Below are positions 9,082 through 17,354 of a stretch of DNA of 64,000 nt, one piece after another; position 1 is the first letter of the stretch, and the number at the start of each line of letters is the position of its first letter. This stretch comes from Pseudodesulfovibrio sp. 5S69 (lineage in GTDB: Bacteria; Desulfobacterota; Desulfovibrionia; Desulfovibrionales; Desulfovibrionaceae): the NCBI RefSeq assembly GCF_037094465.1, contig NZ_CP146609.1, positions 1,675,501-1,739,500 of the forward strand. Reading direction: 5' to 3'. The notes under the pieces are model-generated. The model made no database searches, was not told the DNA's origin, and was given only the letters and a program-made list of their open reading frames with translations. Position numbers and translations under genes: made by a program.

Positions 9082-9597
9082 CTAGTCGTTTTTCTCCTGC
9101 GCGGCGATGACGTCGGCGAACATCTCGTTGATGTCCTCCTTGATGACCTCCTGGTCGCGGTCCAGCGAGTAGGCCAGTTCCATGGAGACCAGCCCCATGG
9201 CCTGCTCCAGCAGGCGGCGTTCGCCGAACGAGAGTTCCTTGTCCTTGCCGATGAGGAAGAGCTCCTTGAGGACGTAGGCCACGTCGGCCAGGTCACCGCT
9301 CTTGAGCTTCTCGGAATATTCGCGGTAGCGCCGGTTCCAGTTTTGGCCGGTGTAGCCGGTGAATCCGGTGCGGTCCTTGAGGGATTCGAAGATGCTCTGG
9401 CCGACTTCGGCCGGGCACACGGAGCGCAGGCCCACGTTTTCGGCGTTGGCTACGGGGACCATGAGGGTCACGTTGTTGCTCAAGATCCGGACTATGTAAA
9501 AATCGGCCTTGACGCCGCCGATCTCCTGGGATTCGACACGCTCAACGCGTCCCACGCCCTGGGAGGGATACACAACCAATTCGTCGACCTTGAACAC
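9082..9597 (-). CDS. CarD-family transcriptional regulator
   Basis: A 171-residue protein. The N-terminal part (VDELVVYPSQGVGRVERVESQEI, residues 4-26) is the CarD/TRCF Tudor-like RNA-polymerase-interacting domain, which contacts the beta subunit. The rest (RTGFTGYTGQNWNRRYREYSEKL and on) is the helical DNA-contacting part of the family. CarD proteins stabilise open promoter complexes. The start is GTG at 9597, supported by GAGG 8 nt upstream and by the domain beginning at once. It has a clear promoter directly downstream of pth. Confidence 0.93.
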   Translation of the reverse strand: MFKVDELVVYPSQGVGRVERVESQEIGGVKADFYIVRILSNNVTLMVPVANAENVGLRSVCPAEVGQSIFESLKDRTGFTGYTGQNWNRRYREYSEKLKSGDLADVAYVLKELFLIGKDKELSFGERRLLEQAMGLVSMELAYSLDRDQEVIKEDINEMFADVIAAQEKND

Positions 9598-9647
9598 TTG
9601 GACCTCAGTTCTTGAAAAGACTACAATTTTACATGCGACAGAAAGAC

Positions 9648-9676
9648 ATTATACCGAAAAGGCCGGGAGGAGTCCA
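9648..9676 (-). promoter_or_regulatory. Promoter of carD
   Basis: On the minus strand TGGACT (9671-9676) is followed after 17 nt by a perfect TATAAT (9648-9653). Transcription would start near 9641, about 44 nt before the GTG start of carD. Confidence 0.7.
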
Positions 9677-9679
9677 CGA

Positions 9680-10297
9680 TTACTCCGATTCTTCTTCCCG
9701 GAGGGAAAAGGCGTTGACGTGCTGCTGGGCAAAGCCTATGCCGCGCCGGAAAAAAATGTCCAGCCCCTTGGCGGCATGGCCGATGATTTCGGGCAGGGCC
9801 GCCTTCGCCCGTTCGTCAAATGGTTCCAGGACCCAGTCGGTGATGGGCTTGTACGGGTCCTCGGGGCGTCCGATGCCCAGCCGCAGCCGGTTGTAATCCG
9901 GGGTGCCGAGCCGCTCCTGGATGGACTTGAGCCCGTTGTGGCCGTTGTCCCCGCCGCCGCGCTTGAACTTCATCCTGCCCACGGGCAGGTCCAATTCGTC
10001 GTGGACCACCACCAGGTCTACAGGCTCGATGCCGTGGCGGCCGCAGACGCGGGCCACGGCCTTGCCGGACAGGTTCATGTATGTCAGGGGCTTGACCAGG
10101 AGCCGATAGGCCCCGGCGAACTTGCACCGCCACAGGTCGTAGTCGCCGGATTCCTCGATCTTTTCAAGCCGCATGGACTTGCGGTCATTCGCCAGGTGCA
10201 GGAGATGGTCCACCAGCATGAACCCGACATTGTGCCGGGTGTCCTCGTATTCGGGACCGGGGTTGCCCAGCCCCACTATGGCGCCTTTGAAATCCAT
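9680..10297 (-). CDS. pth: Peptidyl-tRNA hydrolase
   Basis: A 205-residue enzyme that releases tRNA from stalled peptidyl-tRNA. The catalytic set is visible: Asn12 in GLGNPG, His22 in DTRHNVGF, and the Asp of VVVHDELDLPVGR. The substrate-binding GGGDNGHNGLKS motif is also present. It sits between rplY and carD on the same strand; rplY-pth is a very common gene pair. Confidence 0.96.
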   Translation of the reverse strand: MDFKGAIVGLGNPGPEYEDTRHNVGFMLVDHLLHLANDRKSMRLEKIEESGDYDLWRCKFAGAYRLLVKPLTYMNLSGKAVARVCGRHGIEPVDLVVVHDELDLPVGRMKFKRGGGDNGHNGLKSIQERLGTPDYNRLRLGIGRPEDPYKPITDWVLEPFDERAKAALPEIIGHAAKGLDIFFRRGIGFAQQHVNAFSLREEESE

Positions 10298-10369
10298 GAG
10301 TCGGGTCCATTCTCCGCGTGGCGGCCACGCGCTGCGAAAGGGAGTCTATCAGTCTCTTCGCCGGGAAGC

Positions 10370-10407
10370 AAAAAAAAATCCCGGAGCACGACATCGCGCT
10401 CCGGGAT
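10370..10407 (-). terminator. Intrinsic terminator after rplY
   Basis: On the minus strand ATCCCGGAGC pairs with GCTCCGGGAT, followed by nine T. It starts about 24 nt after the rplY stop, so pth probably depends on readthrough or its own promoter. Confidence 0.85.
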
Positions 10408-10430
10408 GTGGTGTCGTTGACGATGCCGGG

Positions 10431-11072
10431 CTATTCGGCCTCGGACTCTTCGGCTTCCTCGGCGGCAGCCTCGACGCCCTCTTCGGCCCCTTCGTCCTCT
10501 CCCTCTTCCTGCATGGCAGTGATGGACAGGACGGCGTAGTTTTCATCAAAGACCGGGGTGACGCCTTCGGGGAAGGTGACGTCCTCGATGTGGACGTGAT
10601 CCATGATGTCCATGTCGGTGATGTCGATGACGATGGACTCGGGGATGTCCATGGGCTTGCAGATGACCTCAATGTGGTCGCGGTACTGCTCGAGCACACC
10701 GCCGAGCTTGACGCCCTTGGAGGAGCCGACGAGCTCGAAGTGGACGGCGACCTTGATTTCCTTGGTCAGGTCCACGCCGAAGAAGTCCACGTGTTCGGGC
10801 ACGCCCTTGACCGGCTCGTTGCGCACGCGCCACAGCATGGCGGGCATGGTTTCGGTCTTGCCGCCGCGCTCCAGGACCAGTTCAAAGACCTGGGAGTTGC
10901 CGACGGCGGCGTAAGCCTTCTGCAGGGGGACCATCTCCACCTTGACCGGGATGTTGGCGCCCTTGGCGTCGTAGTAGATGCCGGGGACCATGCCGGTGGC
11001 ACGGAGGCGGCGGTTGGGGCCTTTGCCCAACTCGGTCCGTTCCTGGACGTTCAGTTTCAGCAGTTCTGCCAT
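10431..11072 (-). CDS. rplY: 50S ribosomal protein L25 (general stress protein Ctc type)
   Basis: A 213-residue long form of L25, which binds 5S rRNA. The N-terminal domain includes RTELGKGPNRRLRATGMVPGIYYD, and the C-terminal TL5/Ctc domain spans roughly residues 95-190. An acidic Glu-rich tail (residues 188-213) is typical of this form. It lies between prs and pth on one strand, a conserved neighbourhood, with 96 bp after prs. Confidence 0.95.
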   Translation of the reverse strand: MAELLKLNVQERTELGKGPNRRLRATGMVPGIYYDAKGANIPVKVEMVPLQKAYAAVGNSQVFELVLERGGKTETMPAMLWRVRNEPVKGVPEHVDFFGVDLTKEIKVAVHFELVGSSKGVKLGGVLEQYRDHIEVICKPMDIPESIVIDITDMDIMDHVHIEDVTFPEGVTPVFDENYAVLSITAMQEEGEDEGAEEGVEAAAEEAEESEAE

Positions 11073-11168
11073 GAGAGTTTCTCCTTGTTACGCCCTGGCC
11101 GTCCACCATGGACGGACGCTCGCGCTTTAAATGGTTGCGGCGGCCTCGAAGGCCCCCGTTTACGTTCC

Positions 11169-12107
11169 TTATACGAACAATACGGACACGGAGGATTCCG
11201 TGTGCACGTTGTTGATGGCTTTTGCCAGCAGGGAGGCCACGGAGCGGACCTTGAGCTTGCTGCACTGGTCCTGCTTTTCGCCCAGGGGGATGGTGTCGGT
11301 GACGACCACCTCGGAGAAGGCGGACTCTTCCAGCCGTTGGCAGGCCGGGCCGGACAGGACCGGGTGCGTGGCGCAGGCCATGACGTCTTTGGCCCCGTTC
11401 TCCATGATCACGTTGGCCGCCGCACACATGGTGCCCGCGGTGTCGATCATGTCGTCGATGACCACGGCCACCTTGCCCTTGACGTCGCCGATGATGTGCA
11501 TGGCCTTGGCCTGGTTGGGCGCGTCGCGGCGTTTGTCCACGATGGCCAGGGTGGCGCCGAGGCGTTTGGCGTAGGCACGGGCCCGTTCCACGCCGCCCGC
11601 GTCCGGGGAGATGATGACGAAGTCGTCGTTCCGGTCGCGCAACTGCTCAATGAGCACGGGCGCGGCGAACAGGTTGTCCACCGGGCAGTTGAAGAAGCCC
11701 TGGATCTGGCCGGCGTGCAGATCGATGGTCACCAGCCGCTGCATGCCCGCGGTGGACAGGAGGTCGGCCACGAGCTTGGCGGAGATGGGCGCGCGGGGCA
11801 CGACCTTGCGATCCTGACGCGCGTAGCCGAAGTAGGGGACCACGGCGGTCACGCGGGAGGCGCTGGCGCGCTTGAGCGCGTCGAGCATCAGGCACAACTC
11901 CATGAGGTGGAAGTTGACCGGGGAACAGGTGGGCTGGACGACAAAGACGTCGTCGCCCCGGACGTTCTCGCCGATCTCGATGCGGATTTCGCCGTCGGAA
12001 AACCGTTCCCGGAGGACCGGGGACGCCTTGGTGCCGAGATGCTCGCAAATGGCTTCGGCCAGTTTCGGACTCGAGGATCCGCTGATGATCTTCAATTCGC
12101 CGTGCAT
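11169..12107 (-). CDS. prs: Ribose-phosphate pyrophosphokinase
   Basis: A 312-residue enzyme that makes PRPP from ribose 5-phosphate and ATP for nucleotide, His and Trp synthesis. The N-terminal [12 protein letters not shown], the flexible catalytic YARQDRK loop, the [11 protein letters not shown] segment and the PRPP-binding loop [12 protein letters not shown] are all present. Full length. It lies directly downstream of tRNA-Gln and upstream of rplY. Confidence 0.96.
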   Translation of the reverse strand: MHGELKIISGSSSPKLAEAICEHLGTKASPVLRERFSDGEIRIEIGENVRGDDVFVVQPTCSPVNFHLMELCLMLDALKRASASRVTAVVPYFGYARQDRKVVPRAPISAKLVADLLSTAGMQRLVTIDLHAGQIQGFFNCPVDNLFAAPVLIEQLRDRNDDFVIISPDAGGVERARAYAKRLGATLAIVDKRRDAPNQAKAMHIIGDVKGKVAVVIDDMIDTAGTMCAAANVIMENGAKDVMACATHPVLSGPACQRLEESAFSEVVVTDTIPLGEKQDQCSKLKVRSVASLLAKAINNVHTESSVSVLFV

Positions 12108-12140
12108 GAGACTACCCTCTGTGCGATCTTTTTTAATTTT

Positions 12141-12215
12141 TGGCTGGGGCGGGAGGACTCGAACCCCCGAATGTCAGGACCAAAACCTGATGTCTTACCA
12201 CTTGACGACGCCCCA
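12141..12215 (-). tRNA. tRNA-Gln (anticodon UUG)
   Basis: On the minus strand a complete cloverleaf starts with acceptor TGGGGCG and ends CGCCCCA-G-CCA. The anticodon stem TCAGG/CCTGA encloses loop TTTTGGT, giving anticodon TTG. The T-arm GTTCGAGTC is canonical, and CCA is encoded. It sits between ispE and prs, a common arrangement. Confidence 0.97.
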
Positions 12216-12544
12216 GCAAAAAATATCGATAAGCGGCCGATCGCTGCGTTGCTGCGCAAAATCCGGACCCTTGCGTATTGGGATACGCGGCGGTCCCGAA
12301 TTTTGCTTGCGCCTTGCGCTCGACCACTTCTCGACATTTTTTGTCCCTGCTCCGTTCGGGGGAGCGCCGTCTCGGCTGCCCGCTTTGCGGGCGGCCATCG
12401 TCGGCTGGGGCTGTCGGTAAGCGGCTGGCGCTTGCTTGACCTTTCGACTTGGCCCTTTCGGGGGTCGCTTCGGGTGGTGGCTCCCGGCGCTTGGCGGCGG
12501 GGGCGGCGACGTCGAGTGGTCCGGCCCTTAACCGGTTTCGTGCC
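12216..12544. other. Non-coding gap with a long imperfect hairpin
   Basis: No credible gene is seen in this 329-bp stretch between ispE and tRNA-Gln. At about 12253-12312, GCGCAAAATCCGGACC can pair with GGTCCCGAATTTTGC, and inside it GCGTAT-TGGG-ATACGC forms a perfect inner stem. A GATCGCTGCGTTGCTGCG segment precedes it. Its GC skew and repetitive GGCGG tracts look like a dispersed intergenic element, but no second copy is in this window. Confidence 0.45.
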
Positions 12545-13411
12545 CTAAGGGCAGTCCACCTGGAAAATTTCAATTCCCTGTTTTTCGAGAGCCTGGACTG
12601 CGGACGTGGCAGAACCCCTGTCCCGGTAGATGCCGAACAGGGAGGCTCCCGAGCCGCTCATCGCAGCGTGCTCGGCCCCGTGAGCGAGAAGTGTTTGCTT
12701 GATATCCCGGAGGGATGGGTGCTTCTCGAAGACGATGGACTCGAAGTCGTTCGTCATCTCCCGGGGCGAAACGGGAGAAGGATTCTTAGTATCCCCCCAG
12801 TCGGATGTCAAGGATTCTTGGGGACCTGCCGCCGCGTATTTCTCGTCCCAGGCGCGGAAGGCCCAGGCTGTGTTCACGTGGATGTCCGGGCAGGCAAGGA
12901 CCAGGGTCGCGCCGGACAGGTCCACCTCGGCCGGGGTGAGCTCCTCGCCGATGCCGCCTGCCCAGGCCGGTCCGTCCAAAAGAAAGAAGGGCACGTCCGC
13001 GCCGAGCTGCGCGGCCAGGGCGATCATGGTCTGCAGGGGCAGCCCCTTGCCGCCGGCCTCCCGGTTGAGCCACTTGAGCAGGGCGGCCGCGTCGGAACTG
13101 CCGCCGCCCAGGCCGCCGCCCATAGGGATGCGCTTGGTCAGAGCCACGAAGATGCCGGGCCGGAAGCCGGTGGCCTCGCCGAACGTTTTCCAAGCCTTGT
13201 ACAGGATGTTGGAGGTGGTCTCCAACTCCGGGCGTTCGGCGCAACGGATGTAGAAGTCGTCGTCCGGGCTGGGCATGACCTCAATGAGGTCGCAAGGCAG
13301 GGGGACCGGATAGAAGAGGGTGCGCAGCTCGTGGTAGCCGTCGTCCCGCAGGCCGAGGATTTCAAGGTGCAGGTTGATCTTGGCCGGGGCGATGAGGGTG
13401 GCTGCTTGCAT
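12545..13411 (-). CDS. ispE: 4-diphosphocytidyl-2-C-methyl-D-erythritol kinase
   Basis: A 288-residue GHMP-superfamily kinase of the MEP isoprenoid pathway that phosphorylates CDP-ME. Visible motifs are the substrate loop APAKINLHL (residues 8-16), the ATP-binding glycine-rich PMGGGLGGGSSDAAALL, and the C-terminal MSGSGASLFGIY motif. Length is typical. ispE followed by tRNA-Gln and prs is a widely conserved order in bacteria. Confidence 0.95.
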   Translation of the reverse strand: MQAATLIAPAKINLHLEILGLRDDGYHELRTLFYPVPLPCDLIEVMPSPDDDFYIRCAERPELETTSNILYKAWKTFGEATGFRPGIFVALTKRIPMGGGLGGGSSDAAALLKWLNREAGGKGLPLQTMIALAAQLGADVPFFLLDGPAWAGGIGEELTPAEVDLSGATLVLACPDIHVNTAWAFRAWDEKYAAAGPQESLTSDWGDTKNPSPVSPREMTNDFESIVFEKHPSLRDIKQTLLAHGAEHAAMSGSGASLFGIYRDRGSATSAVQALEKQGIEIFQVDCP

Positions 13412-13417
13412 GGGTAT

Positions 13418-13446
13418 AAAAAAAGGGGGCTCCCTGCGGAGCCCCC
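13418..13446 (-). terminator. Intrinsic terminator after degP
   Basis: On the minus strand GGGGGCTCC pairs with GGAGCCCCC around a 4-nt loop, followed by seven T. It lies 15 nt after the degP stop and directly before ispE. Confidence 0.9.
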
Positions 13447-13461
13447 CGGTTGATTGGTGTC

Positions 13462-14880
13462 TTACTTGTTGTCCAGGGGCAGGGCAACGAAGCTGTTGCG
13501 TCCCTGGCGCTTGACCAGGAGCATGACCGCGCCGCGCTTTTCGGCGTTCTTGATGACGCCGTTCAGGTCGGCCACGGAGTTCACGTCCTTCTGGTTGGCC
13601 TGGAGGATGACGTCGCCCTGTCGGATGCCTTCCTCGCCGGCCGCGGTGTTGGGATCGACGTTGACCACGAGCAGACCCTGGGCCTTGTCCAGTCCCAGCG
13701 CCTGGGCTTCCTGGTCGGAGATCGGCTTGAGCGCCATGCCGAGCACGGTGGCGGCCTGTCCCTGATCCTGGTGGTCCGGGGTCATGGCGGCCATGGCCTT
13801 TTCATTGCGCTGGCCCAGGGTGACGGTCCGGGTCACCTTTTCGCCGTTACGCCACAACACGAGGTTTGCCTCGTCGCCGGGGGCGAGGCCCGCGATCTTC
13901 TTGAGCAGGTCGTTGTTGTCCCCGACCTTCTTGCCGTTGACCTCAAGGATCACGTCGCCCTGCTTGACGCCGCCCTTGTCGGCGGGAGCGCCCTTGCCCA
14001 CGGAGGCGACCAGCGCGCCGGTGGGTTCGGCCAGGCCCAGGGCCTTGGCCTGGTTCTCGCTGACCTGCTGGATGGTCACGCCGAGCCAGCCGCGCTGGGG
14101 CGTCTTGCCTTCCTTGAGCAGGGCGATGACCTTGGCGGCCTGGGTGGACGGGATGGCGAAGCCGATGTTCTCGGCCGCGGCGTTGATGGCCGTGTTGATG
14201 CCGATGACCTCGCCGTCCATGTCAAGAAGCGGACCGCCGGAGTTGCCGGGGTTGATGGACGCGTCGGTCTGCAGGAAGTTGTCGAACGGGCCGGCGCCGA
14301 TGATCCGGTGCTTGGCGGAGATGATGCCCGCGGTGACCGTATTGTCCAGGCCGAAGGGGTTGCCGATGGCCAGCACCCATTCGCCCACCTTGATGTTGTC
14401 GGAGTTGCCGAACTTCAGGGTCGCCAGGGGATGGTCGGCCTTGATGCGGATGACGGCCAGGTCGGTTTCCTGGTCGGCGCCCACGACCGTGGCCGGGTAT
14501 TCCTTCTTGTCGTCCTGGAAGCGCACGGTCACCTTGTCCGCGCCGTTGATGACGTGGTTGTTGGTGACGATGAGCCCGTCGGGGGAAATGACGAAGCCGG
14601 AGCCCTGACCGAGCATCTTGCGCGGCTGCTGCCCCTGCGGGCCGAAGAACTGGTCGAACCGCTTGAAGAACTCGTGGAACGGGTGCCCTTCGGGGACCTG
14701 CTGCCGGAATTGCTCCATGCTCGGGGCCTTAGTTGTTTTTTCCGTGGAAATGAAGACCACGGCCTTGCCCGCCTTGGCGGCCAGCTCCGTGAACACGGGC
14801 AGGTCGCGCGCCTGTGCAATAACCGGCACAGACAGCACAAGGGTCAGTACAAGGATGAGAAGTTTAGCCTTACGATTCAT
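13462..14880 (-). CDS. degP: Periplasmic serine protease, DegP/HtrA family (Do)
   Basis: A 472-residue protein with an N-terminal signal peptide (MNRKAKLLILVLTLVLSVPV, then IAQA). The trypsin-like domain has the catalytic triad His in VTNNHVI, Asp in ETDLAVIRIK and Ser in NPGNSGGPL. Two PDZ domains follow, the first with RGWLGVTIQQV and the second in the last 100 residues. HtrA proteases degrade or refold damaged envelope proteins. The ATG at 14880 is preceded by GGAGG. Monocistronic between a terminator and a 386-bp non-coding stretch. Confidence 0.95.
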   Translation of the reverse strand: MNRKAKLLILVLTLVLSVPVIAQARDLPVFTELAAKAGKAVVFISTEKTTKAPSMEQFRQQVPEGHPFHEFFKRFDQFFGPQGQQPRKMLGQGSGFVISPDGLIVTNNHVINGADKVTVRFQDDKKEYPATVVGADQETDLAVIRIKADHPLATLKFGNSDNIKVGEWVLAIGNPFGLDNTVTAGIISAKHRIIGAGPFDNFLQTDASINPGNSGGPLLDMDGEVIGINTAINAAAENIGFAIPSTQAAKVIALLKEGKTPQRGWLGVTIQQVSENQAKALGLAEPTGALVASVGKGAPADKGGVKQGDVILEVNGKKVGDNNDLLKKIAGLAPGDEANLVLWRNGEKVTRTVTLGQRNEKAMAAMTPDHQDQGQAATVLGMALKPISDQEAQALGLDKAQGLLVVNVDPNTAAGEEGIRQGDVILQANQKDVNSVADLNGVIKNAEKRGAVMLLVKRQGRNSFVALPLDNK

Positions 14881-15211
14881 ATTTGCCTCCATACAGGATG
14901 CGGAAAACAGGATGGCGGCTCGCACCGCCTTCCCCACATATAGCCTTTTTTTCCCCGTTGTAAATAGTGTGCCCGAATTTGCACACTCATTTCCCGCGCC
15001 CGGTCCCGTCCAGGCTGCCGGTTCCGCCCACAGCCTGGGCGGACGCCCGGAACATATCTATATGTAAATACCCGGAAAAGCGGGAGGGCCCCGGAGCGGC
15101 CGCGGGAAACCGGCTAACCGGATGCGGTTTCGGCTCTCGCCCGCAGGCTGTCGACCCGCGGCCTTTACCGCCCGAAACACGGGCATCGGGCCCTCCTGCG
15201 AGACGAAAGAC
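14881..15211. other. Non-coding region upstream of degP and tRNA-Arg
   Basis: No ORF of coding character is seen. The part next to degP contains an A/T-rich block (about 14940-14990) likely to hold the degP promoter, but I could not define convincing hexamers. No heat-shock consensus is evident. The middle has GC-rich inverted segments (GCGGCCGCGGG...). Confidence 0.4.
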
Positions 15212-15240
15212 TTGCCTTTTCACCCGCCATTGGCTAGGAA
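15212..15240 (+). promoter_or_regulatory. Probable promoter of tRNA-Arg
   Basis: TTGCCT (15212-15217) and TAGGAA (15235-15240) are separated by 17 nt. The predicted start lies about 20 nt before the mature tRNA 5' end. The -10 is weak. Confidence 0.45.
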
Positions 15241-15266
15241 CGATTCCCCGGCACCTGCCGGAACGT

Positions 15267-15343
15267 GCCCCCATAGCTCAGGTGGATAGAGCACAGGATT
15301 CCTAATCCTGGTGCCGCGTGTTCGAATCGCGCTGGGGGCACCA
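15267..15343 (+). tRNA. tRNA-Arg (anticodon CCU)
   Basis: Acceptor GCCCCCA pairs with TGGGGGC, followed by A and an encoded CCA. The anticodon stem CAGGA/TCCTG encloses TTCCTAA, giving anticodon CCT for the AGG codon. The T-arm GTTCGAATC is canonical. A strong terminator follows within 10 nt, so it is a single-tRNA unit. Confidence 0.97.
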
Positions 15344-15350
15344 AGAAGAC

Positions 15351-15382
15351 AAAAACCCGCTTTCGTGAGAAAGCGGGTTTTT
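15351..15382. terminator. Bidirectional intrinsic terminator
   Basis: AAAAACCCGCTTTC pairs with GAAAGCGGGTTTTT around GTGA. It ends the tRNA-Arg transcript on the plus strand and the DUF169 gene on the minus strand. Confidence 0.92.
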
Positions 15383-15449
15383 CGTTTCGGGGGGTGGCCA
15401 ATCCGCAGGCCGGAGGGTGAAGGGACAGGACTGCGGCCGCAAAGGCCGA

Positions 15450-16295
15450 TCAGTTGCTTTCGCTCCAGGCCTTTGCACTGCGCTCGACCTTCTTGCGTAC
15501 GCCCTTCCAGTCGGTCTCGTGCGTGAACATGGATTCGGGCAGGGCGGCGAGCATCTTTTCGTAGAGCTCCAGAGAAACCGTGAAGGTCAGTTCGTCGGTC
15601 TTCATGAACTTCCTGGCCGAGGGGTCGAAACCGCCGATGACCGCTTTTTCCAGTCCCTTGCCCTTGTAGTAGAGGGGCCAGGAGATCATGTTGGTGCAGC
15701 CCGCGCCGAAGGGCGAGACCACGCAGTCCATGTCGCCTGTGGTGAACACCGCCTGGGTGAAGAGGCCGCTCAGCACCTCGGGACGGGCAAAGAAGATGAT
15801 GAATTCGGGCTCCTCGCCGTCGGCGAAAAGGGACAGCGGCTTGAAGATGCAATACTTGGCCGGCGCCTCGCGGGGATTCACCTCAAGCATGAACTTCCGC
15901 ATGGCGTCGGGGTTCGGCATGTATCGTTCGCCCTGCAGGGGGGTGCCCTCGTACCCGGTGGACACGTAGTGCTCGATGAACCTGAGATGGGGCTTCATCA
16001 TCGAACAGTAGTACACGCCGCCGAGGCAGCCGTATTCCTCCGAGGAGATGAAGGCGGCTCCCTTCTTTTTTCTGGCCAGCCAGACGTTGCCCATGACGCA
16101 GGAGAACGACTTCATGACCTCCTGCATGTCCAGCTCTCCCTTGTCCTCCTGCTCGCGCGAGATAGGCGTGCCTTTTCTCGGCCCGTAGGCGTTCTCCGGC
16201 AGGGTGTCGGAGTAGTAGACTCCGAAGGGCTCCTCCCCCAGGCCGAGATATTCCAGGAAGGTGGCGGTGCCTTCGAATATGGATTGCTTCGTCAT
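15450..16295 (-). CDS. DUF169 family protein
   Basis: A 281-residue soluble protein of unknown function that matches the DUF169 family in overall character: LGLGEEPFGVYYSD near the N-terminus, conserved Cys residues in SFSCVMGNVW, EEYGCLGG and GVYYCSMM, and a late SPFGAGCTNM. The Cys and Gly pattern hints at a metal or cofactor site, which I cannot assign. The start at 16295 has AGGAGA 6 nt upstream. It is divergent from a LysR regulator 126 bp away, which probably controls it. Confidence 0.8.
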   Translation of the reverse strand: MTKQSIFEGTATFLEYLGLGEEPFGVYYSDTLPENAYGPRKGTPISREQEDKGELDMQEVMKSFSCVMGNVWLARKKKGAAFISSEEYGCLGGVYYCSMMKPHLRFIEHYVSTGYEGTPLQGERYMPNPDAMRKFMLEVNPREAPAKYCIFKPLSLFADGEEPEFIIFFARPEVLSGLFTQAVFTTGDMDCVVSPFGAGCTNMISWPLYYKGKGLEKAVIGGFDPSARKFMKTDELTFTVSLELYEKMLAALPESMFTHETDWKGVRKKVERSAKAWSESN

Positions 16296-16421
16296 GTCTT
16301 TCTCCTTTGGTCGATCGTTGTTAGCCCTCAAGATGGCGATCTTGTTGCCTTTGGATTTCTCTTTTCATAGCATGCTCGTGGATTAAATAAATGGGGCAAA
16401 AAGAAAAACTCTTTTCCATGG

Positions 16422-17318
16422 ATGAGCATAATGAGACAGGAATTCCTGAATGACGTGCCGCTGTTGGTGGAGGTGGCCCGGCAAAAGAGCTTCACCAAGG
16501 CTGCGGAAGTCCTCGGCATGGGCGTCTCGACGCTGTCCAGGCGCATCAAGCTGCTGGAAGAGCGGATGGGGGTCCTGCTTTTTTATCGGGACACGCGCAA
16601 CGTCGAACCGACCGACAACGGCGCGTACTTGCTGGACCGGTGCGGATTTGCCCTGGACGAAGTGCACAACGCCTATGATGCCGTCATGATGAACATGCAG
16701 AAGCCGTCAGGGCTGATCCGGATCTGCATGTTCCTGGACCTGTATGACGACAGGCACTTCAAAGACGCGTTGCTGGATTTTGCCGCGACGTGGCCGGACA
16801 TCCAGATCGACCTGACCATTGTGGAGCATCCGGTGGATATGCGCACCGATCCGTATGATGTGGCCTTTCTCATCGGGCCGTCCATCGCACCGTCCCTGGT
16901 CGCCAGGAAACTCCTGACCATCGAGCCGTTCCTGTATGCCTCGCCCCGGCTGCTGGAGCGGTACCCCATGCCGCAGGAGCCCGGCGACCTGCACGGCCTG
17001 CCCTGCATCGTGCTCCAGCGTTTCGGCAACCGCTGGCCCATGCATGACGGCAAGCGCCAGGTAACGGTTGAGGTGCAGCCCCGCTACAGCTTCGGTTCCG
17101 TGGAGATGTGCCGCGAGTTCGCCCTGGCCGGGCACGGGGTGGCCCTGCTCAAGAAGGAGAAAGCCGAGCCGGACGAGACGGCGGGCCGCCTGGTCCGCGT
17201 GCTGCCCGGCTGGAGCGGCGGGTTTGTGCACGACGTGTATCTGGTGACGGGCTCCAATCAGCTCCCGCAGCGGGTTCGGCTGTTCGTGGACCACGTCTTG
17301 CCCAGCCTCGGGCGGTGA
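16422..17318 (+). CDS. LysR-family transcriptional regulator
   Basis: A 298-residue regulator. Residues 8-67 form the winged helix-turn-helix (SFTKAAEVLGMGVSTLSRRIKLLEE), and the rest is the periplasmic-binding-like effector domain. The phrase STLSRRIKLLEERMGVLLF is typical of the family. It is divergent from the DUF169 gene, so that gene is the likely target. ATG at 16431 is an alternative start, and neither has a strong Shine-Dalgarno. It converges with the next kinase gene, with only 36 bp between. Confidence 0.9.
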   Translation: MSIMRQEFLNDVPLLVEVARQKSFTKAAEVLGMGVSTLSRRIKLLEERMGVLLFYRDTRNVEPTDNGAYLLDRCGFALDEVHNAYDAVMMNMQKPSGLIRICMFLDLYDDRHFKDALLDFAATWPDIQIDLTIVEHPVDMRTDPYDVAFLIGPSIAPSLVARKLLTIEPFLYASPRLLERYPMPQEPGDLHGLPCIVLQRFGNRWPMHDGKRQVTVEVQPRYSFGSVEMCREFALAGHGVALLKKEKAEPDETAGRLVRVLPGWSGGFVHDVYLVTGSNQLPQRVRLFVDHVLPSLGR

Positions 17319-17354
17319 CCGTGCCGGTCGGGACCTCGCCGGGGGCCTCGCCGT

